Assembly (NCBI GenBank): GCA_029265815.1
Contig: JAJUGU010000007.1
Coordinates: 1 to 64,000 of the forward strand
Direction: 5' to 3'
DNA length: 64,000 bases
DNA from: Anaerolineaceae bacterium
GTDB taxonomy: Bacteria; Chloroflexota; Anaerolineae; Anaerolineales; Anaerolineaceae
The position numbers and the translations under genes were made by a program. The notes below the pieces were generated by a model. That model searched no databases and was not told where the DNA came from. It saw nothing but the letters and a program-made list of their open reading frames with translations. Below, piece by piece: positions 16,760 to 26,068 of this stretch. Position 1 is the first letter of the stretch, and every line of letters begins with the position of its first letter.

Positions 16760-17812
16760 TTATTGCCTCTTGATTCGGTAATTTTGTAGCAGCAGCATAC
16801 CCAGGGTGACCAGTAGAAGCGTGGATTGAACCACATCTCCGAGATACACAGGAACACCCAGCACGCGGCTGACTGTCTGCGACCCGGTATCGATGAGTCC
16901 GATGAACAGGGCTGCAATTGTTGAACCGATGGGGTTAAGGCCACCCAGTGTAGCAACGATGATGCCAGTATAGCCATAACTTCCTGATAGTTCACTGATC
17001 AGATGATAGTGGATTCCAGCGATTTCACTTACACCTGCCAGACCAGCGATACCACCGCTCACCAGGGCTGCAATCAACATGGTGCGATTTACGTTAATGC
17101 CTGCAAACTGCGCACCAACCTTGCTCGCGCCGACCGCTCTCATTTGCAGACCCAGCGGAGTCTTCTTAAGCACTACGTAGACAATCAATACCAAAACCAT
17201 TGCGATGATGAATCCGATATGCAACCTGGATTTTGGTATCAACTGCGCAAACCTTGCAGCCTCAAAAAACTCGGGCGATTTCGGCCAGCCTGTTTCAGGA
17301 TCTCTCCAGGGGCCGTTTAGAAGTGCTGAAATGAAATACATAATGATAGAATTCATCAGCAACGTTGTAACCACTTCATCCACTTTAAGCTTAATCTTCA
17401 ACAAGGCAGGGATCAATGCCCATAACATACCCGCGATAAATCCAAGAACAAGTTCCAGGGGAACAGCAGCGATTGCAGGAAGATTGGTAAAGGTAGCTCC
17501 AACCCATGCCGCAGCAACAGCTCCAGCGTAAAGCTGTCCTTCGGCACCAATGTTGTAATAACCAGATGCAAATGCAAAAGTAACTGCCAGACCGGTAAAG
17601 ATCAACGGTGTTGCTTTCACTAAAACTTCAAGCGCTGAGAATTTCGACGATAGTGGAACCACGATGAAGTTGTAATACGCAGTGAAAGGATTTGCATCCG
17701 CGAGGATGATCAGCAGCGAAGTGATGATAAATGTTACTACTACCGCCACAATGGGGATCAACGCTTTGCTCCACATTGGGGCGGGAGTTCGTTCCAGCTT
17801 GAGTTTGATCAC
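16760..17812 (-). CDS. ABC importer permease 1 (BMP-type, nucleoside family)
   Basis: About nine membrane segments. SGYYNIGAEGQLYAGAVAAAW is the matching family motif of the NupP/YufP partner. GTG at 17812 is chosen because GGAGG lies 7-8 bases upstream; the frame is open further upstream but without a ribosome site. With the ATPase (17841) and lipoprotein (19406) it makes a complete importer. The family includes guanosine/inosine importers; the xanthine dehydrogenase and deaminase genes upstream fit a purine or pyrimidine substrate. Confidence 0.9.
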   Translation of the reverse strand: MIKLKLERTPAPMWSKALIPIVAVVVTFIITSLLIILADANPFTAYYNFIVVPLSSKFSALEVLVKATPLIFTGLAVTFAFASGYYNIGAEGQLYAGAVAAAWVGATFTNLPAIAAVPLELVLGFIAGMLWALIPALLKIKLKVDEVVTTLLMNSIIMYFISALLNGPWRDPETGWPKSPEFFEAARFAQLIPKSRLHIGFIIAMVLVLIVYVVLKKTPLGLQMRAVGASKVGAQFAGINVNRTMLIAALVSGGIAGLAGVSEIAGIHYHLISELSGSYGYTGIIVATLGGLNPIGSTIAALFIGLIDTGSQTVSRVLGVPVYLGDVVQSTLLLVTLGMLLLQNYRIKRQ

Positions 17813-17840
17813 GATAGAACCTCCATGCCTGATAATTTCA

Positions 17841-19325
17841 CTAGCAAGCACCAGCCATCAACAGGCCGATTTTCTCAGGGGTTGCCTCATTAGAAGGGAC
17901 AATTCCCTTGATGCAACCTTCATAAATCACCGCAATGCGGTCGGAAAGCGCCAGGACCTCGTCTAAATCTTCAGACAAGAGGATAACCGCGGTTCCGCGA
18001 TCGCGTTCTTCTAATAAACGCTTGCGTACGTATTCAGTGGCACCTACATCAAGGCCGCGGGTTGGCTGCGAAGCGACTAACACTTTTGGTTTACGTGAAA
18101 GTGCACGCGCCAAAACAACCTTTTGCATATTTCCACCGGATAACGTTCTCAATTGGTCATTGGGAGATGCTTTGATCTGAAATTCTTCGATCTTTTGCTG
18201 TGCATCTTGAATGATCTTCTTATGGTCTAACATGCCATTTTTGGTATAAACGGGAAGATTCTCGAGGGCAAGATTTTCTGCTACCGAGAGATCACCCACG
18301 ATACCCTGATGTCTATCTTGTGGAGTACGCCCAACCCCGGCTTCAGAGATTTGTCCGGGTGTCAGATGAGTAATTTCCTTACCCATTAATTTGATCGAAC
18401 CCTGGTTTGGTGTCATCAATCCGGTTAGAACTTCGGTGAGTTCACCCTGTCCATTACCAGAAACGCCAGCGATTCCCAGAATTTCGCCTTCAGATACCGA
18501 AAAACTTACATCATTTAATAATTTACGACCATGTTTCCCTTCCAGCGTTATACCAGAAAGTTCGTAGATGGTTTTTCCGGTTTTACGTGTGCTCTGGCGG
18601 GTAACCCCGAAGGTTTCACGACCAACCATCATTTTTGCCAGTTCAATTTGAGTTGTCTCTGATTTATTAACGGTACTGGTAACTACGCCATCGCGTAAAA
18701 CAGTAATCCTATCGCAAACAGCCATAACTTCTACCAGTTTGTGGCTGATAAATATCACTGAAAGACCAGCTTTTACCAGACGTAAAAGTGATTCAAACAG
18801 AACATCGACTTCCTGAGGGACAAGAACTGCAGTGGGCTCATCCATGATGAGGATGCGAGCATTGCGGTAAAGCGCTTTCAAGATCTCAACACGCTGTCTT
18901 TCACCTACTGAAAGGTCTTTCACATAAGCAGAAGGATCTACTAGAATACCGTATTTTTGTGAGGCTTCAGCGACTTTCTTTTCGATGTCTTTTTGGGATA
19001 CCGTGATTCCATCAGTGTATCCCAAAACGATGTTTTCAGCTACGGTCAGGGTGGGAACGAGTGTAAAGTGCTGCGTTACCATTCCGATTCCGGCTGCGAT
19101 AGCTTCTTTTGGAGAATGAATGTCAACTTTCTTGCCGTTTACGAAGATCTCGCCGCTGTCGGCTTTATACAAACCGTATAAAATTCTCATTAAGGTGGTC
19201 TTACCGGCACCATTTTCACCCAGCAGGGCGTGAATTTCGCCTTCTTCAAGGCAGAAATGGACATGCTGATTGGCTTTCACCATACCGAAAGTTTTTGTAA
19301 TGTCCTTCATTTCTACTGCTAACAT
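17841..19325 (-). CDS. ABC importer ATPase with two nucleotide-binding domains (BMP-type)
   Basis: 494 residues. Domain 1 has Walker A GENGAGKTTLM near residue 33, signature LSVGERQRVEI and Walker B ILIMDEPTAVL. Domain 2 starts near 245; its Walker A is degenerate (GVSGNGQGELTEV), while the signature LSGGNMQKVVLARAL is good. This asymmetry is normal for the RbsA/NupO group. Start 19325 follows AAGGA at 7 bases. It powers permeases 17812 and 16757. Confidence 0.93.
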   Translation of the reverse strand: MLAVEMKDITKTFGMVKANQHVHFCLEEGEIHALLGENGAGKTTLMRILYGLYKADSGEIFVNGKKVDIHSPKEAIAAGIGMVTQHFTLVPTLTVAENIVLGYTDGITVSQKDIEKKVAEASQKYGILVDPSAYVKDLSVGERQRVEILKALYRNARILIMDEPTAVLVPQEVDVLFESLLRLVKAGLSVIFISHKLVEVMAVCDRITVLRDGVVTSTVNKSETTQIELAKMMVGRETFGVTRQSTRKTGKTIYELSGITLEGKHGRKLLNDVSFSVSEGEILGIAGVSGNGQGELTEVLTGLMTPNQGSIKLMGKEITHLTPGQISEAGVGRTPQDRHQGIVGDLSVAENLALENLPVYTKNGMLDHKKIIQDAQQKIEEFQIKASPNDQLRTLSGGNMQKVVLARALSRKPKVLVASQPTRGLDVGATEYVRKRLLEERDRGTAVILLSEDLDEVLALSDRIAVIYEGCIKGIVPSNEATPEKIGLLMAGAC

Positions 19326-19338
19326 AAGCCATCCTTCT

Positions 19339-19394
19339 AACTGATGAACCATCAGTTATTTAAAATGGGGCGGCAGATCATGATCTGCCGCCCC
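19339..19394 (-). promoter_or_regulatory. two hairpins between lipoprotein and ATPase genes
   Basis: A perfect 28-base palindrome at 19367-19394 (arms GGGGCGGCAGATCA and its complement) starts 12 bases after the lipoprotein stop codon. A second stem, AACTGATG / CATCAGTT, is at 19339-19357, next to the ATPase ribosome site. There is no T run. Such hairpins commonly protect the mRNA of the binding protein, which is needed in excess over the membrane parts. Confidence 0.8.
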
Positions 19395-19405
19395 TGTATT
19401 AAGAA

Positions 19406-20428
19406 CTAATTTACTGCTGCGGGCTGAGCTTCATCGATGGGAACGCGGAAGGAACCGTTCTTGATTTCTTCGATTCTAGCGTTAACAGTGGCGAGAATCT
19501 CAGCGGGGACCTTGCTGTCGTTGCCGTGGAAATCAGCCAGGTAAGCACCACCTTTTGCCATCATGCTGAAGTCTTTCAGGTCCATGGAGGTGAAAGTTCC
19601 GGCTTTAACCTGTGAAACGACGTATTCAACGGTTGGGGTCATGTCCCAGACAGGTCCGGTGATCACGTATTCAGGAGCGATCTCGTTCTGGTCACTCATG
19701 TTACCGAAGACATAGACACCCTTTTCAGCTGCAGCTTCGATGACACCAGCGCGCTCGGCATAGAGCACATCAGCGCCAGCAGCGATGTGAGCTAAAGCCT
19801 GTTCCTTGGCGGTGGCAGGATCAAAGAAGGAGTTAATGAAGGAAACGAGAACCTGTGCGTCAGGATTGGTTTCTTTCACACCAGCGATGAAGGCGTTGAC
19901 GAGGCGGTTGACTTCGGGGATGGGAACTGCAGCCACAACACCAATAGTGTTGGTCTGGGTGAGTCCGCCAGCCATCATACCGCAGAGATAAGCAGGTTCG
20001 TGGATCCAGTTATCGAAAACGGCCAGGTTCGGAGAAACAGGGCCAAGCTCAGAGCCGAAAGCGAAAGCGATTTCGGGATAATCAGCAGCCACGCGGCGGA
20101 CAGCTTCTTCGTTAACGAAGGCATCACCCATGATCAAGTCAGGTTTCTGCTGTTCGGCAACTTCGCGGAGCACTCTTTCCATATCACCAGAATAACCGAT
20201 ATCTTCGGTATAGGTGTAATCGATCAATCCTTCTTCCTTGGCTTTAAGCAGAGCGTTGTGGATAACGCCATCCCAGGGCTCTTCGATAGGAGTGGCATAA
20301 GCACCAAAAACTGAGATCTTGCCACCTTCGGCGGCAGTGTCGCCTTCACCAGCGCCAGCGCAACCTGCGATCAGGCTGGCGATCATGAGGACTGCAATAA
20401 TGAACGGAACGAACGATTTTTTGGACAT
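19406..20428 (-). CDS. BMP-family substrate-binding lipoprotein
   Basis: 340 residues. Start 20428 is preferred: AGAAGGAG precedes it and MSKKSFVPFIIAV opens a lipoprotein signal ending LIAGC. The mature part is a two-lobed binding protein of the BMP/PnrA family (VFGAYATPIEEPWDGVIH, GDAFVNEEAVRRVAADYPEI, AVPIPEVNRLVNAFIAGV). PnrA-like proteins bind purine nucleosides. It heads the importer operon after a 222-base gap, so it may have its own promoter in addition to read-through from the molybdoenzyme genes. Confidence 0.92.
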   Translation of the reverse strand: MSKKSFVPFIIAVLMIASLIAGCAGAGEGDTAAEGGKISVFGAYATPIEEPWDGVIHNALLKAKEEGLIDYTYTEDIGYSGDMERVLREVAEQQKPDLIMGDAFVNEEAVRRVAADYPEIAFAFGSELGPVSPNLAVFDNWIHEPAYLCGMMAGGLTQTNTIGVVAAVPIPEVNRLVNAFIAGVKETNPDAQVLVSFINSFFDPATAKEQALAHIAAGADVLYAERAGVIEAAAEKGVYVFGNMSDQNEIAPEYVITGPVWDMTPTVEYVVSQVKAGTFTSMDLKDFSMMAKGGAYLADFHGNDSKVPAEILATVNARIEEIKNGSFRVPIDEAQPAAVN

Positions 20429-20650
20429 TTTTTCTCCTTCTGTAGATATAAATAGATTTTCCAACAAGTTAGAGCAAGTATTGCTTTTAATCATCCTCCT
20501 TTCGTACTCGAATAATTTATTTTAATGTATTTCAGCAGTCAGGATAAGAAGAATACTGCAAATCATTTGCTGCCGGAAGAATTAAAGATCTTTCCATTCA
20601 CAACCATTGTTAGCAATTTCTTGATTATCTTGACCCAATAACCAGGTTTC
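20429..20650 (-). other. intergenic region before the importer operon
   Basis: 222 bases. A possible promoter on the minus strand is TTGCTC, a 17-base spacer and TATTTA, ending about 20 bases before the start codon; it is weak. I see no strong terminator after the amidohydrolase gene, so read-through is possible. Confidence 0.35.
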
Positions 20651-21892
20651 TTATGAATTTGCTTTATAGATTTCGTCCATCTTCGTTTGGTCAATCAGTT
20701 TTCCATGACTGATCACGTAAGCTGGTTTTTCATGGAAGCGCAGCGCTTCGAGGATATTGGGTTGATCAAGAACAACCAGATTAGCGGGAGCGCCAACTTT
20801 GATCTCGAAATCCTTGAGACCGATGCAGCGCGCCGGGTTCTTGGTGACCATGTCGTAAAGGGTTTCCATATCCTCACGGGTTGTGAACCAGAGGAGGTGT
20901 GAGTTTAAGAATGCTACCTCGAGCATGTTGTTGCGTCCGTATGGATAGTAGGCGTCAGAAATATCATCCTGGCCCAGGCAGACAAGCACGTTCTCATCGA
21001 GCAACTCGCGTACGCGGGCATGCAAGGGACCGGTATGAGGATCGCTGACCACTCCCATGCCGGCTTTCTTGAGAAGGGCAGCCAGTTTCTGCAGGTATGG
21101 TTTTGGATACAGGGACATGGCGCGGGCGTGGTGTGCAAGCGAGCGGCCCTGCCAGCCTGTCTTGATCGTTTCGAGAGCCATCACTTCCAATGAGCGCAAA
21201 CCGTTATCACCGGCGTCATCAACCAGCATGGAAACAGGTTTGTCAAATTCTTTTGCAAGTTCGAAGCAGATGCGCACGTGTTCGGCAATGTCAGCATCGG
21301 TATATTCGATCCAGGGAATGCCGCCAACAACGTCTGCTCCCAATTTCATCGCTTCACGCATTAATTGTTCGGCACCGGGTTCACGCACAAGGCCGTCCTG
21401 AGCGAAAGCGACTACCTGAATGTCAACGATCCCTTTGAATTCTTCACGGGCTTTGATCAAGGCTTTAACGCCCTCAAGTTTGGCTTTAGAATCCACATCT
21501 GCGAATGCGCGGATGTGGGTGCAGCCGTACCGTCCAGCAAGAGCGCAGGCTTTGCGAACGTTCTTGATGATCCATTTCTCATCATATTCTTCTTTGACTT
21601 TGGCAGCCAGTTCAATGGCGGTCATTGCCTTGCCCATGTCAGCGCCGTGATAGTCTTTTAAAGCTGATTCATCCATCTTCATTAAGGTATATACCTTGCA
21701 AAGATGAAGATGAGTATTGACATAAGACTCGGTTACCAGATTCCCTGCCGCATCCAGTTCATTTTGAGCCTTTTCTGTGATTTTGTTCTCGATCTTAACG
21801 ATCTTACCCCCGGCGATTGCAATGTCTTTCTTTGTCTTGGGGTCACCACGCAGCACAGCATTGCGGATGACAATGTCATATGTTTCTGTCAT
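20651..21892 (-). CDS. cytosine-deaminase-like amidohydrolase with altered active site
   Basis: 413 residues of the CodA branch of the amidohydrolase superfamily. Present: HxH on strand 1 (NTHLHL, H61 and H63), AHHARAM near 253, and GQDDISDAYYPYG with the metal/catalytic Asp pair (D309, D310). At the place of the CodA motif VHCDEIDD, which holds the third metal His and the catalytic Glu, this protein reads MLVDDAGD, so His is Leu223 and Glu is Asp226. It may use a different metal arrangement or a different N-heterocycle. AGAAGGAG precedes the ATG. It is placed between the molybdoenzyme and the importer, 75 bases from the former. Confidence 0.8.
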   Translation of the reverse strand: MTETYDIVIRNAVLRGDPKTKKDIAIAGGKIVKIENKITEKAQNELDAAGNLVTESYVNTHLHLCKVYTLMKMDESALKDYHGADMGKAMTAIELAAKVKEEYDEKWIIKNVRKACALAGRYGCTHIRAFADVDSKAKLEGVKALIKAREEFKGIVDIQVVAFAQDGLVREPGAEQLMREAMKLGADVVGGIPWIEYTDADIAEHVRICFELAKEFDKPVSMLVDDAGDNGLRSLEVMALETIKTGWQGRSLAHHARAMSLYPKPYLQKLAALLKKAGMGVVSDPHTGPLHARVRELLDENVLVCLGQDDISDAYYPYGRNNMLEVAFLNSHLLWFTTREDMETLYDMVTKNPARCIGLKDFEIKVGAPANLVVLDQPNILEALRFHEKPAYVISHGKLIDQTKMDEIYKANS

Positions 21893-21967
21893 TACTTCTC
21901 CTTCTGTTTCTACAGATAAATTGACTGAATATGCCGGAGGATCCCCGGCATATTCAATTTGCTAATG

Positions 21968-24325
21968 TTATTTGGTTAATCCAGCATCATACATTGCCAG
22001 ATAAACCTTTTCTGCGGAATACGGAGGTCCATCCAGGCGGATGCCCGTGGCGTTGTAAATCGCATTCCCCAGCGCTGCAATGGTCGGGACCATTGGGTGT
22101 TCACCCACACCGCGTGCACCCCACGGGCCGTCATCCTGTGGAACTTCCACGAATGGAACATCAAGCGGGAAGTTAACATCTGGGGCGGTGGCAATACGGT
22201 AATCGACAAAGCTTGGGTTGGTCATGACGCCATTGCGCAGGCGAATTTCTTCAAACAGTGCAGAGCTCAAACCTTGAACGAAACCGCCTTCGATCTGTCC
22301 TTTGACCAGTTCAGGATTGATTGCCTTACCGACATCAAACGAAGCGGCTGCTTTTATCACATGAATCTTGCCGGTATTCTTGTCGATTTCGATATCGAGT
22401 CCTTCGCATCCAACAGTATAGTGCACAACAGCGCGTGGACCCTGCCCGGTTTCTAGATCTAGATTGGTGATGTACTGAGGCATGAAGGAACCGCGTCCTA
22501 CGATAGGTCCGCCGATCCAGCCACCGTTGTTTTCTCTTGGAAGTCCGTAGATGACCAGGTTAGCCAGAGGGGTTTCTTTTTCACTCTTGTAAGAGACAAC
22601 CACACCGTTCACAATATCCAGATCTTCAGGGTTTTCTTTCCAGGCTTCAGCAACCACATCTAGAATCTGACGGCGGGCGTCTGCTGCTGCAGCGCGTACG
22701 GCGTTACCCATGCTCCAGGTAAGGCGGCTGGCAACCGTTTGCCATTCGTAGGGGCTGTATTGAGTGTCTACAGGTCCAGCGATGCGTACATCTTCATATT
22801 TCACACCTAACGCTGCGGCTGCCATTTGTGCCATGACCGTGAAGGTACCCTGGCCGAGTTCCTGGCCGCCGAGTCCGACAGTCACTTTACCGTCTTCTGC
22901 CAGTTCAACCCAGGCACTGGAACCAGGATTGGGCGATGTTGCGGGAGCCTTCCACATGATGGCGATCCCTTTGCCGCGAACACGGTCTGGCGAGGTTGGT
23001 TCTTCTTTTTTGGAGAATTCGATCGATTTGGCTACATTATCGATACATTCCTGAATACCCATAGCGTGCATCTTCATGCCTGTGACGATAATATCACCTT
23101 CGGAGATGGCATTTTTCTTCAGGAATGTGACTTTATCGAAACCAGCTTTTTCGGCCAGTTCATCGATCGCCTGATCGATACCGGTGTGTAATTCCGACAT
23201 ACCAAAGCCACGGTAGGCACCACCGATCGGGTGGTTGGTATAAACGCAGATAGAATCGGTTTCAATGTTGGGGATGTCATAGGGGCCAGAGCTGGAGTAA
23301 CCGGCTGCGCGCACAACATTGGCTCCATACTCTGTAGATGCACCAGCATCCCAGTACATGACATTCTTAAGGGCCAAGATGTTACCGTCTTTGTCGCAGC
23401 CAACTTTGACATGAGTGGTCAAGCCCTGGCGCACAAAGTTGGTGAAGAATTCCTCTTCACGGGTGAGCATCAATTTGACTGGCCAGCCTTTACACTTGGT
23501 CGCAAGAGCTGCCGGGATAGCTTCCATGGTTACGCCAGCTTTAGAACCAAAGCCGCCGCCCACGAGCGGGGCAATGACGCGCAGGTCTGTCTGGGTAATA
23601 TGTAAAGCCTGTGCAATAATATTGCGCTGGGCGAATGGAGATTGTGAAGATGCCCAGATGGTCATCTTTCCCTTCTCGTCCATCATAGCAATCGCGCCGT
23701 GGGTTTCGATGGGTACATGCTGAATGTGAGGAATGTGGAAAGTGCGCTCAACGATGTAAGCACATTCTTTCCAGGCCGCCTCACAGTTACCGCGGCGAAT
23801 TTTAAAGTGATTGGAAATATTGGTGCCGGGTTTCGGGAAGAGGTAGTTAGGGCAATAGTATTCACCCAACTGAGGGTGAATTAATGGGGCTTTCTCAGAA
23901 GCGCCATATTCTGCATCAAATACGGCTTCAAGAACTTCGTATTCTACTTCGATCAGGTCACATGCCTTCATGGCAATTTCTTCGCTAACGGCAGCAACTG
24001 CAGCAACCGGTTCACCAATGAAACGCACGCGATCAAGCGCAAAGATCGTTTTGTCTTTCAAATACAAACCCATGCGCTCAGGGAAATCTTTGCCGGTGAC
24101 CACAACTTTAACACCGGGGAGTTTCTCTGCCTTGCTGGTATCAATGCTTTTTATTAAGGCATGCGGATGTGGACTGCGTAATACATGGGCATAAAGTAGT
24201 TTATTGCCAAACTGGAGATCATCTACGTAGATTGCGCTGCCAGTTACTTTTTCGTATACGTCATTGCGTTGCAGGCTCGCACCGATTGGGCTGGAAGGTT
24301 TTTCTTTAGATTTCGCGTTTGCCAT
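21968..24325 (-). CDS. xanthine dehydrogenase-type molybdopterin subunit
   Basis: 785 residues, full length for the molybdenum-binding subunit. It has the small N-terminal hammerhead domain (residues about 20-130), LVGGGFGSKAG, PIGGAYRGFGMSE (the AYRGFG loop by the molybdenum site) and GARGVGEHPM near the C-terminus with the catalytic Glu (about 742). It hydroxylates N-heterocycles or aldehydes using water. CAAAGGAG precedes the ATG. It is encoded with its Fe-S and FAD subunits in the order FAD, Fe-S, Mo. Xanthine or another purine or pyrimidine is likely but unproven. Confidence 0.93.
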   Translation of the reverse strand: MANAKSKEKPSSPIGASLQRNDVYEKVTGSAIYVDDLQFGNKLLYAHVLRSPHPHALIKSIDTSKAEKLPGVKVVVTGKDFPERMGLYLKDKTIFALDRVRFIGEPVAAVAAVSEEIAMKACDLIEVEYEVLEAVFDAEYGASEKAPLIHPQLGEYYCPNYLFPKPGTNISNHFKIRRGNCEAAWKECAYIVERTFHIPHIQHVPIETHGAIAMMDEKGKMTIWASSQSPFAQRNIIAQALHITQTDLRVIAPLVGGGFGSKAGVTMEAIPAALATKCKGWPVKLMLTREEEFFTNFVRQGLTTHVKVGCDKDGNILALKNVMYWDAGASTEYGANVVRAAGYSSSGPYDIPNIETDSICVYTNHPIGGAYRGFGMSELHTGIDQAIDELAEKAGFDKVTFLKKNAISEGDIIVTGMKMHAMGIQECIDNVAKSIEFSKKEEPTSPDRVRGKGIAIMWKAPATSPNPGSSAWVELAEDGKVTVGLGGQELGQGTFTVMAQMAAAALGVKYEDVRIAGPVDTQYSPYEWQTVASRLTWSMGNAVRAAAADARRQILDVVAEAWKENPEDLDIVNGVVVSYKSEKETPLANLVIYGLPRENNGGWIGGPIVGRGSFMPQYITNLDLETGQGPRAVVHYTVGCEGLDIEIDKNTGKIHVIKAAASFDVGKAINPELVKGQIEGGFVQGLSSALFEEIRLRNGVMTNPSFVDYRIATAPDVNFPLDVPFVEVPQDDGPWGARGVGEHPMVPTIAALGNAIYNATGIRLDGPPYSAEKVYLAMYDAGLTK

Positions 24326-24382
24326 ATTACGGCTCCTTTGAGGATATTTAACATCCTGTATCTTTTCACTATATCCGAAGCA

Positions 24383-24847
24383 TTACATCTTTGCGGCTTC
24401 TTTAATACCGTTGACAATACGGAAGTAACCCGTGCAGCGGCACAGGTTTCCAACAATAGCCTGCCTGATCTCTTCGTCGGTGGGATTGGGATTGCGTTCA
24501 AGCAGGGCAGTAGCTGAGATCATCATTCCAGGAGTGCAAAAACCACATTGCACACCGCCGGCTTTTGCGACAGCTTCCTGGACTTTGGAAAGCTTTCCGT
24601 TTTTTGCCAATCCTTCGACCGTAACGATCGTTGCGCCTTCGCATTCGGCAGCCAGAACCATGCAGCTATTAACTGGTTCGCCGTTCATCAAAACCGTGCA
24701 GGCACCGCATTCTCCGGCTGAACAACCGTTCTTCGTGCCGGTTAGAGAGAGTTTCTGGCGGAGCATCTGAAGCAGGGTCATATTATGCGGGACATCCACC
24801 GTTTCTGTCAGATCATTGACGGTGAGTGTTATACGTTGATAAGCCAT
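24383..24847 (-). CDS. xanthine dehydrogenase-type 2Fe-2S subunit
   Basis: 154 residues with both cluster motifs: a plant-ferredoxin type set in NGCSAGECGACTVLMNG (with a later Cys at PVNSC), and the helical-bundle set CGFCTPGMM plus NLCRCTGYF. It passes electrons from molybdenum to FAD. TTAGGAGGAACG precedes the ATG. Confidence 0.95.
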   Translation of the reverse strand: MAYQRITLTVNDLTETVDVPHNMTLLQMLRQKLSLTGTKNGCSAGECGACTVLMNGEPVNSCMVLAAECEGATIVTVEGLAKNGKLSKVQEAVAKAGGVQCGFCTPGMMISATALLERNPNPTDEEIRQAIVGNLCRCTGYFRIVNGIKEAAKM

Positions 24848-24882
24848 TCGTTCCTCCTAAATATGCAAAAGACCGAGACCGG

Positions 24883-25776
24883 TTATTTGCTTAGTTGATT
24901 CCAAACTTCAGTGATGGCTTCTCGAGTCAGGTTGCGTACCATCAACTTGCGGTAACGGGCTGAACCGCGCACATCATCAATAGGCGTGACAGATTCCATG
25001 GCTATGTCTGCGGCCTGGGCAATTGTCTCTTCTGTAATCTTCTTCTCAGAAAGTAGCGCTTCAGCTTTCAATGCTTCAAAAGGAACCGGAGCAACGGAAG
25101 CGAGGGCAATTCTGAAGGTGTAACCGGAGGGTGATTTGCTATTCGGGTAACCTAAAACAGCAACGCCAACTATCGAAAGATCGCCGATCGTGTTGCGCCC
25201 GAGCTTCTTATACACGCCCACCATTCCAGCGGGCGGAACGGGCAAAGTGATCGATATAACGACATCACCGGGCTTGAGGACGGTGCGTCCTGGTCCGAGG
25301 AAGAATGAATTCAATGGAATTTGACGAAAACCATCTGTACCGTGAACGTTCAACACACCATCCAGCGCCATGCAGGTACCAATGGTATCTCCAGCAGGAG
25401 ATGCATTGCAGATGTTCCCAACAATTGTGGCGCGGTTGCGCAGTTGATAACTGGCAACTGAATTGGCTGCCATAGCCAGATTGGGGTAATGCGCGATGAC
25501 ATCCTTGTTAGTAGCCACTTTGTTCATTGGCACGGCTGCGCCAATGGTTAATCCCTTTTTGGGATCGAACGACAATTCTTTTGTGCCGTCCAGGCCTTTG
25601 ATATCGACAAGGTAATCGACCTTTAACACCCCGTCGCGCAGGCGGACGAAACAATCCGTTCCACCGGAGAACGGCTTGGCTGTACCATTGTGTTCAGCGA
25701 GGAATTGGCTCGCTTCCACAAGGGTGGCCGGTTTTACATACTCTAGCTCTGGAAGTCCTGGATGAGGATTGATCAT
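24883..25776 (-). CDS. xanthine dehydrogenase-type FAD subunit
   Basis: About 297 residues. FAD-binding features include KPFSGGTDCFVRLRDG near 40, RNRATIVGNICNASPAGDT (typical TxGGN/NASPAGD region near 115-130) and the C-terminal helical part ending in a Thr/Arg-rich tail. Start 25776 has AGGA at 7 bases; an upstream ATG at 25827 has none. It is the first gene of the molybdoenzyme operon, 36 bases before the Fe-S gene. Confidence 0.92.
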   Translation of the reverse strand: MINPHPGLPELEYVKPATLVEASQFLAEHNGTAKPFSGGTDCFVRLRDGVLKVDYLVDIKGLDGTKELSFDPKKGLTIGAAVPMNKVATNKDVIAHYPNLAMAANSVASYQLRNRATIVGNICNASPAGDTIGTCMALDGVLNVHGTDGFRQIPLNSFFLGPGRTVLKPGDVVISITLPVPPAGMVGVYKKLGRNTIGDLSIVGVAVLGYPNSKSPSGYTFRIALASVAPVPFEALKAEALLSEKKITEETIAQAADIAMESVTPIDDVRGSARYRKLMVRNLTREAITEVWNQLSK

Positions 25777-26039
25777 AGTATGTCCTGTCTTTTTTAAGAT
25801 TTCTGGTCCTTCGAGCGTGTTTCCCATTCTGAACCAAAAAAATACTCTTAACTACGGTTGGGTCAGAATGAAATATATGAAATGCCTGAATAACTAATGA
25901 GGGGGGGATCGTAACACTCAGTTATTGCGAAACTGGTTCACCTCGCTTTCTCGTTCTACTGAATAAAAATATTACACATCAGAGATGAAGATGGTGTTGT
26001 GCTACTTAGTTTTGCTTTGAAACCCAATTCTGTAGAGTG

Positions 26040-26068
26040 ATGATAGCATGAATAAAATATGATTACAA
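26040..26068 (-). promoter_or_regulatory. sigma70-type promoter of the molybdoenzyme operon
   Basis: Minus strand: TTGTAA (26068-26063), a 17-base spacer and TATCAT (26045-26040). Good match and spacing. Confidence 0.65.

Noticed and set aside
17841-19325. Degenerate Walker A in the second half of the ABC ATPase as a sign of decay
   Set aside because: An altered Walker A in domain 2 is usual in RbsA/NupO-type double ATPases.
20429-20494. Upstream ATG for the BMP lipoprotein next to AAGGAGG
   Set aside because: The ATG directly touches the ribosome site and would place 22 polar residues before the lipoprotein signal; ATG 20428 with AGAAGGAG is better.
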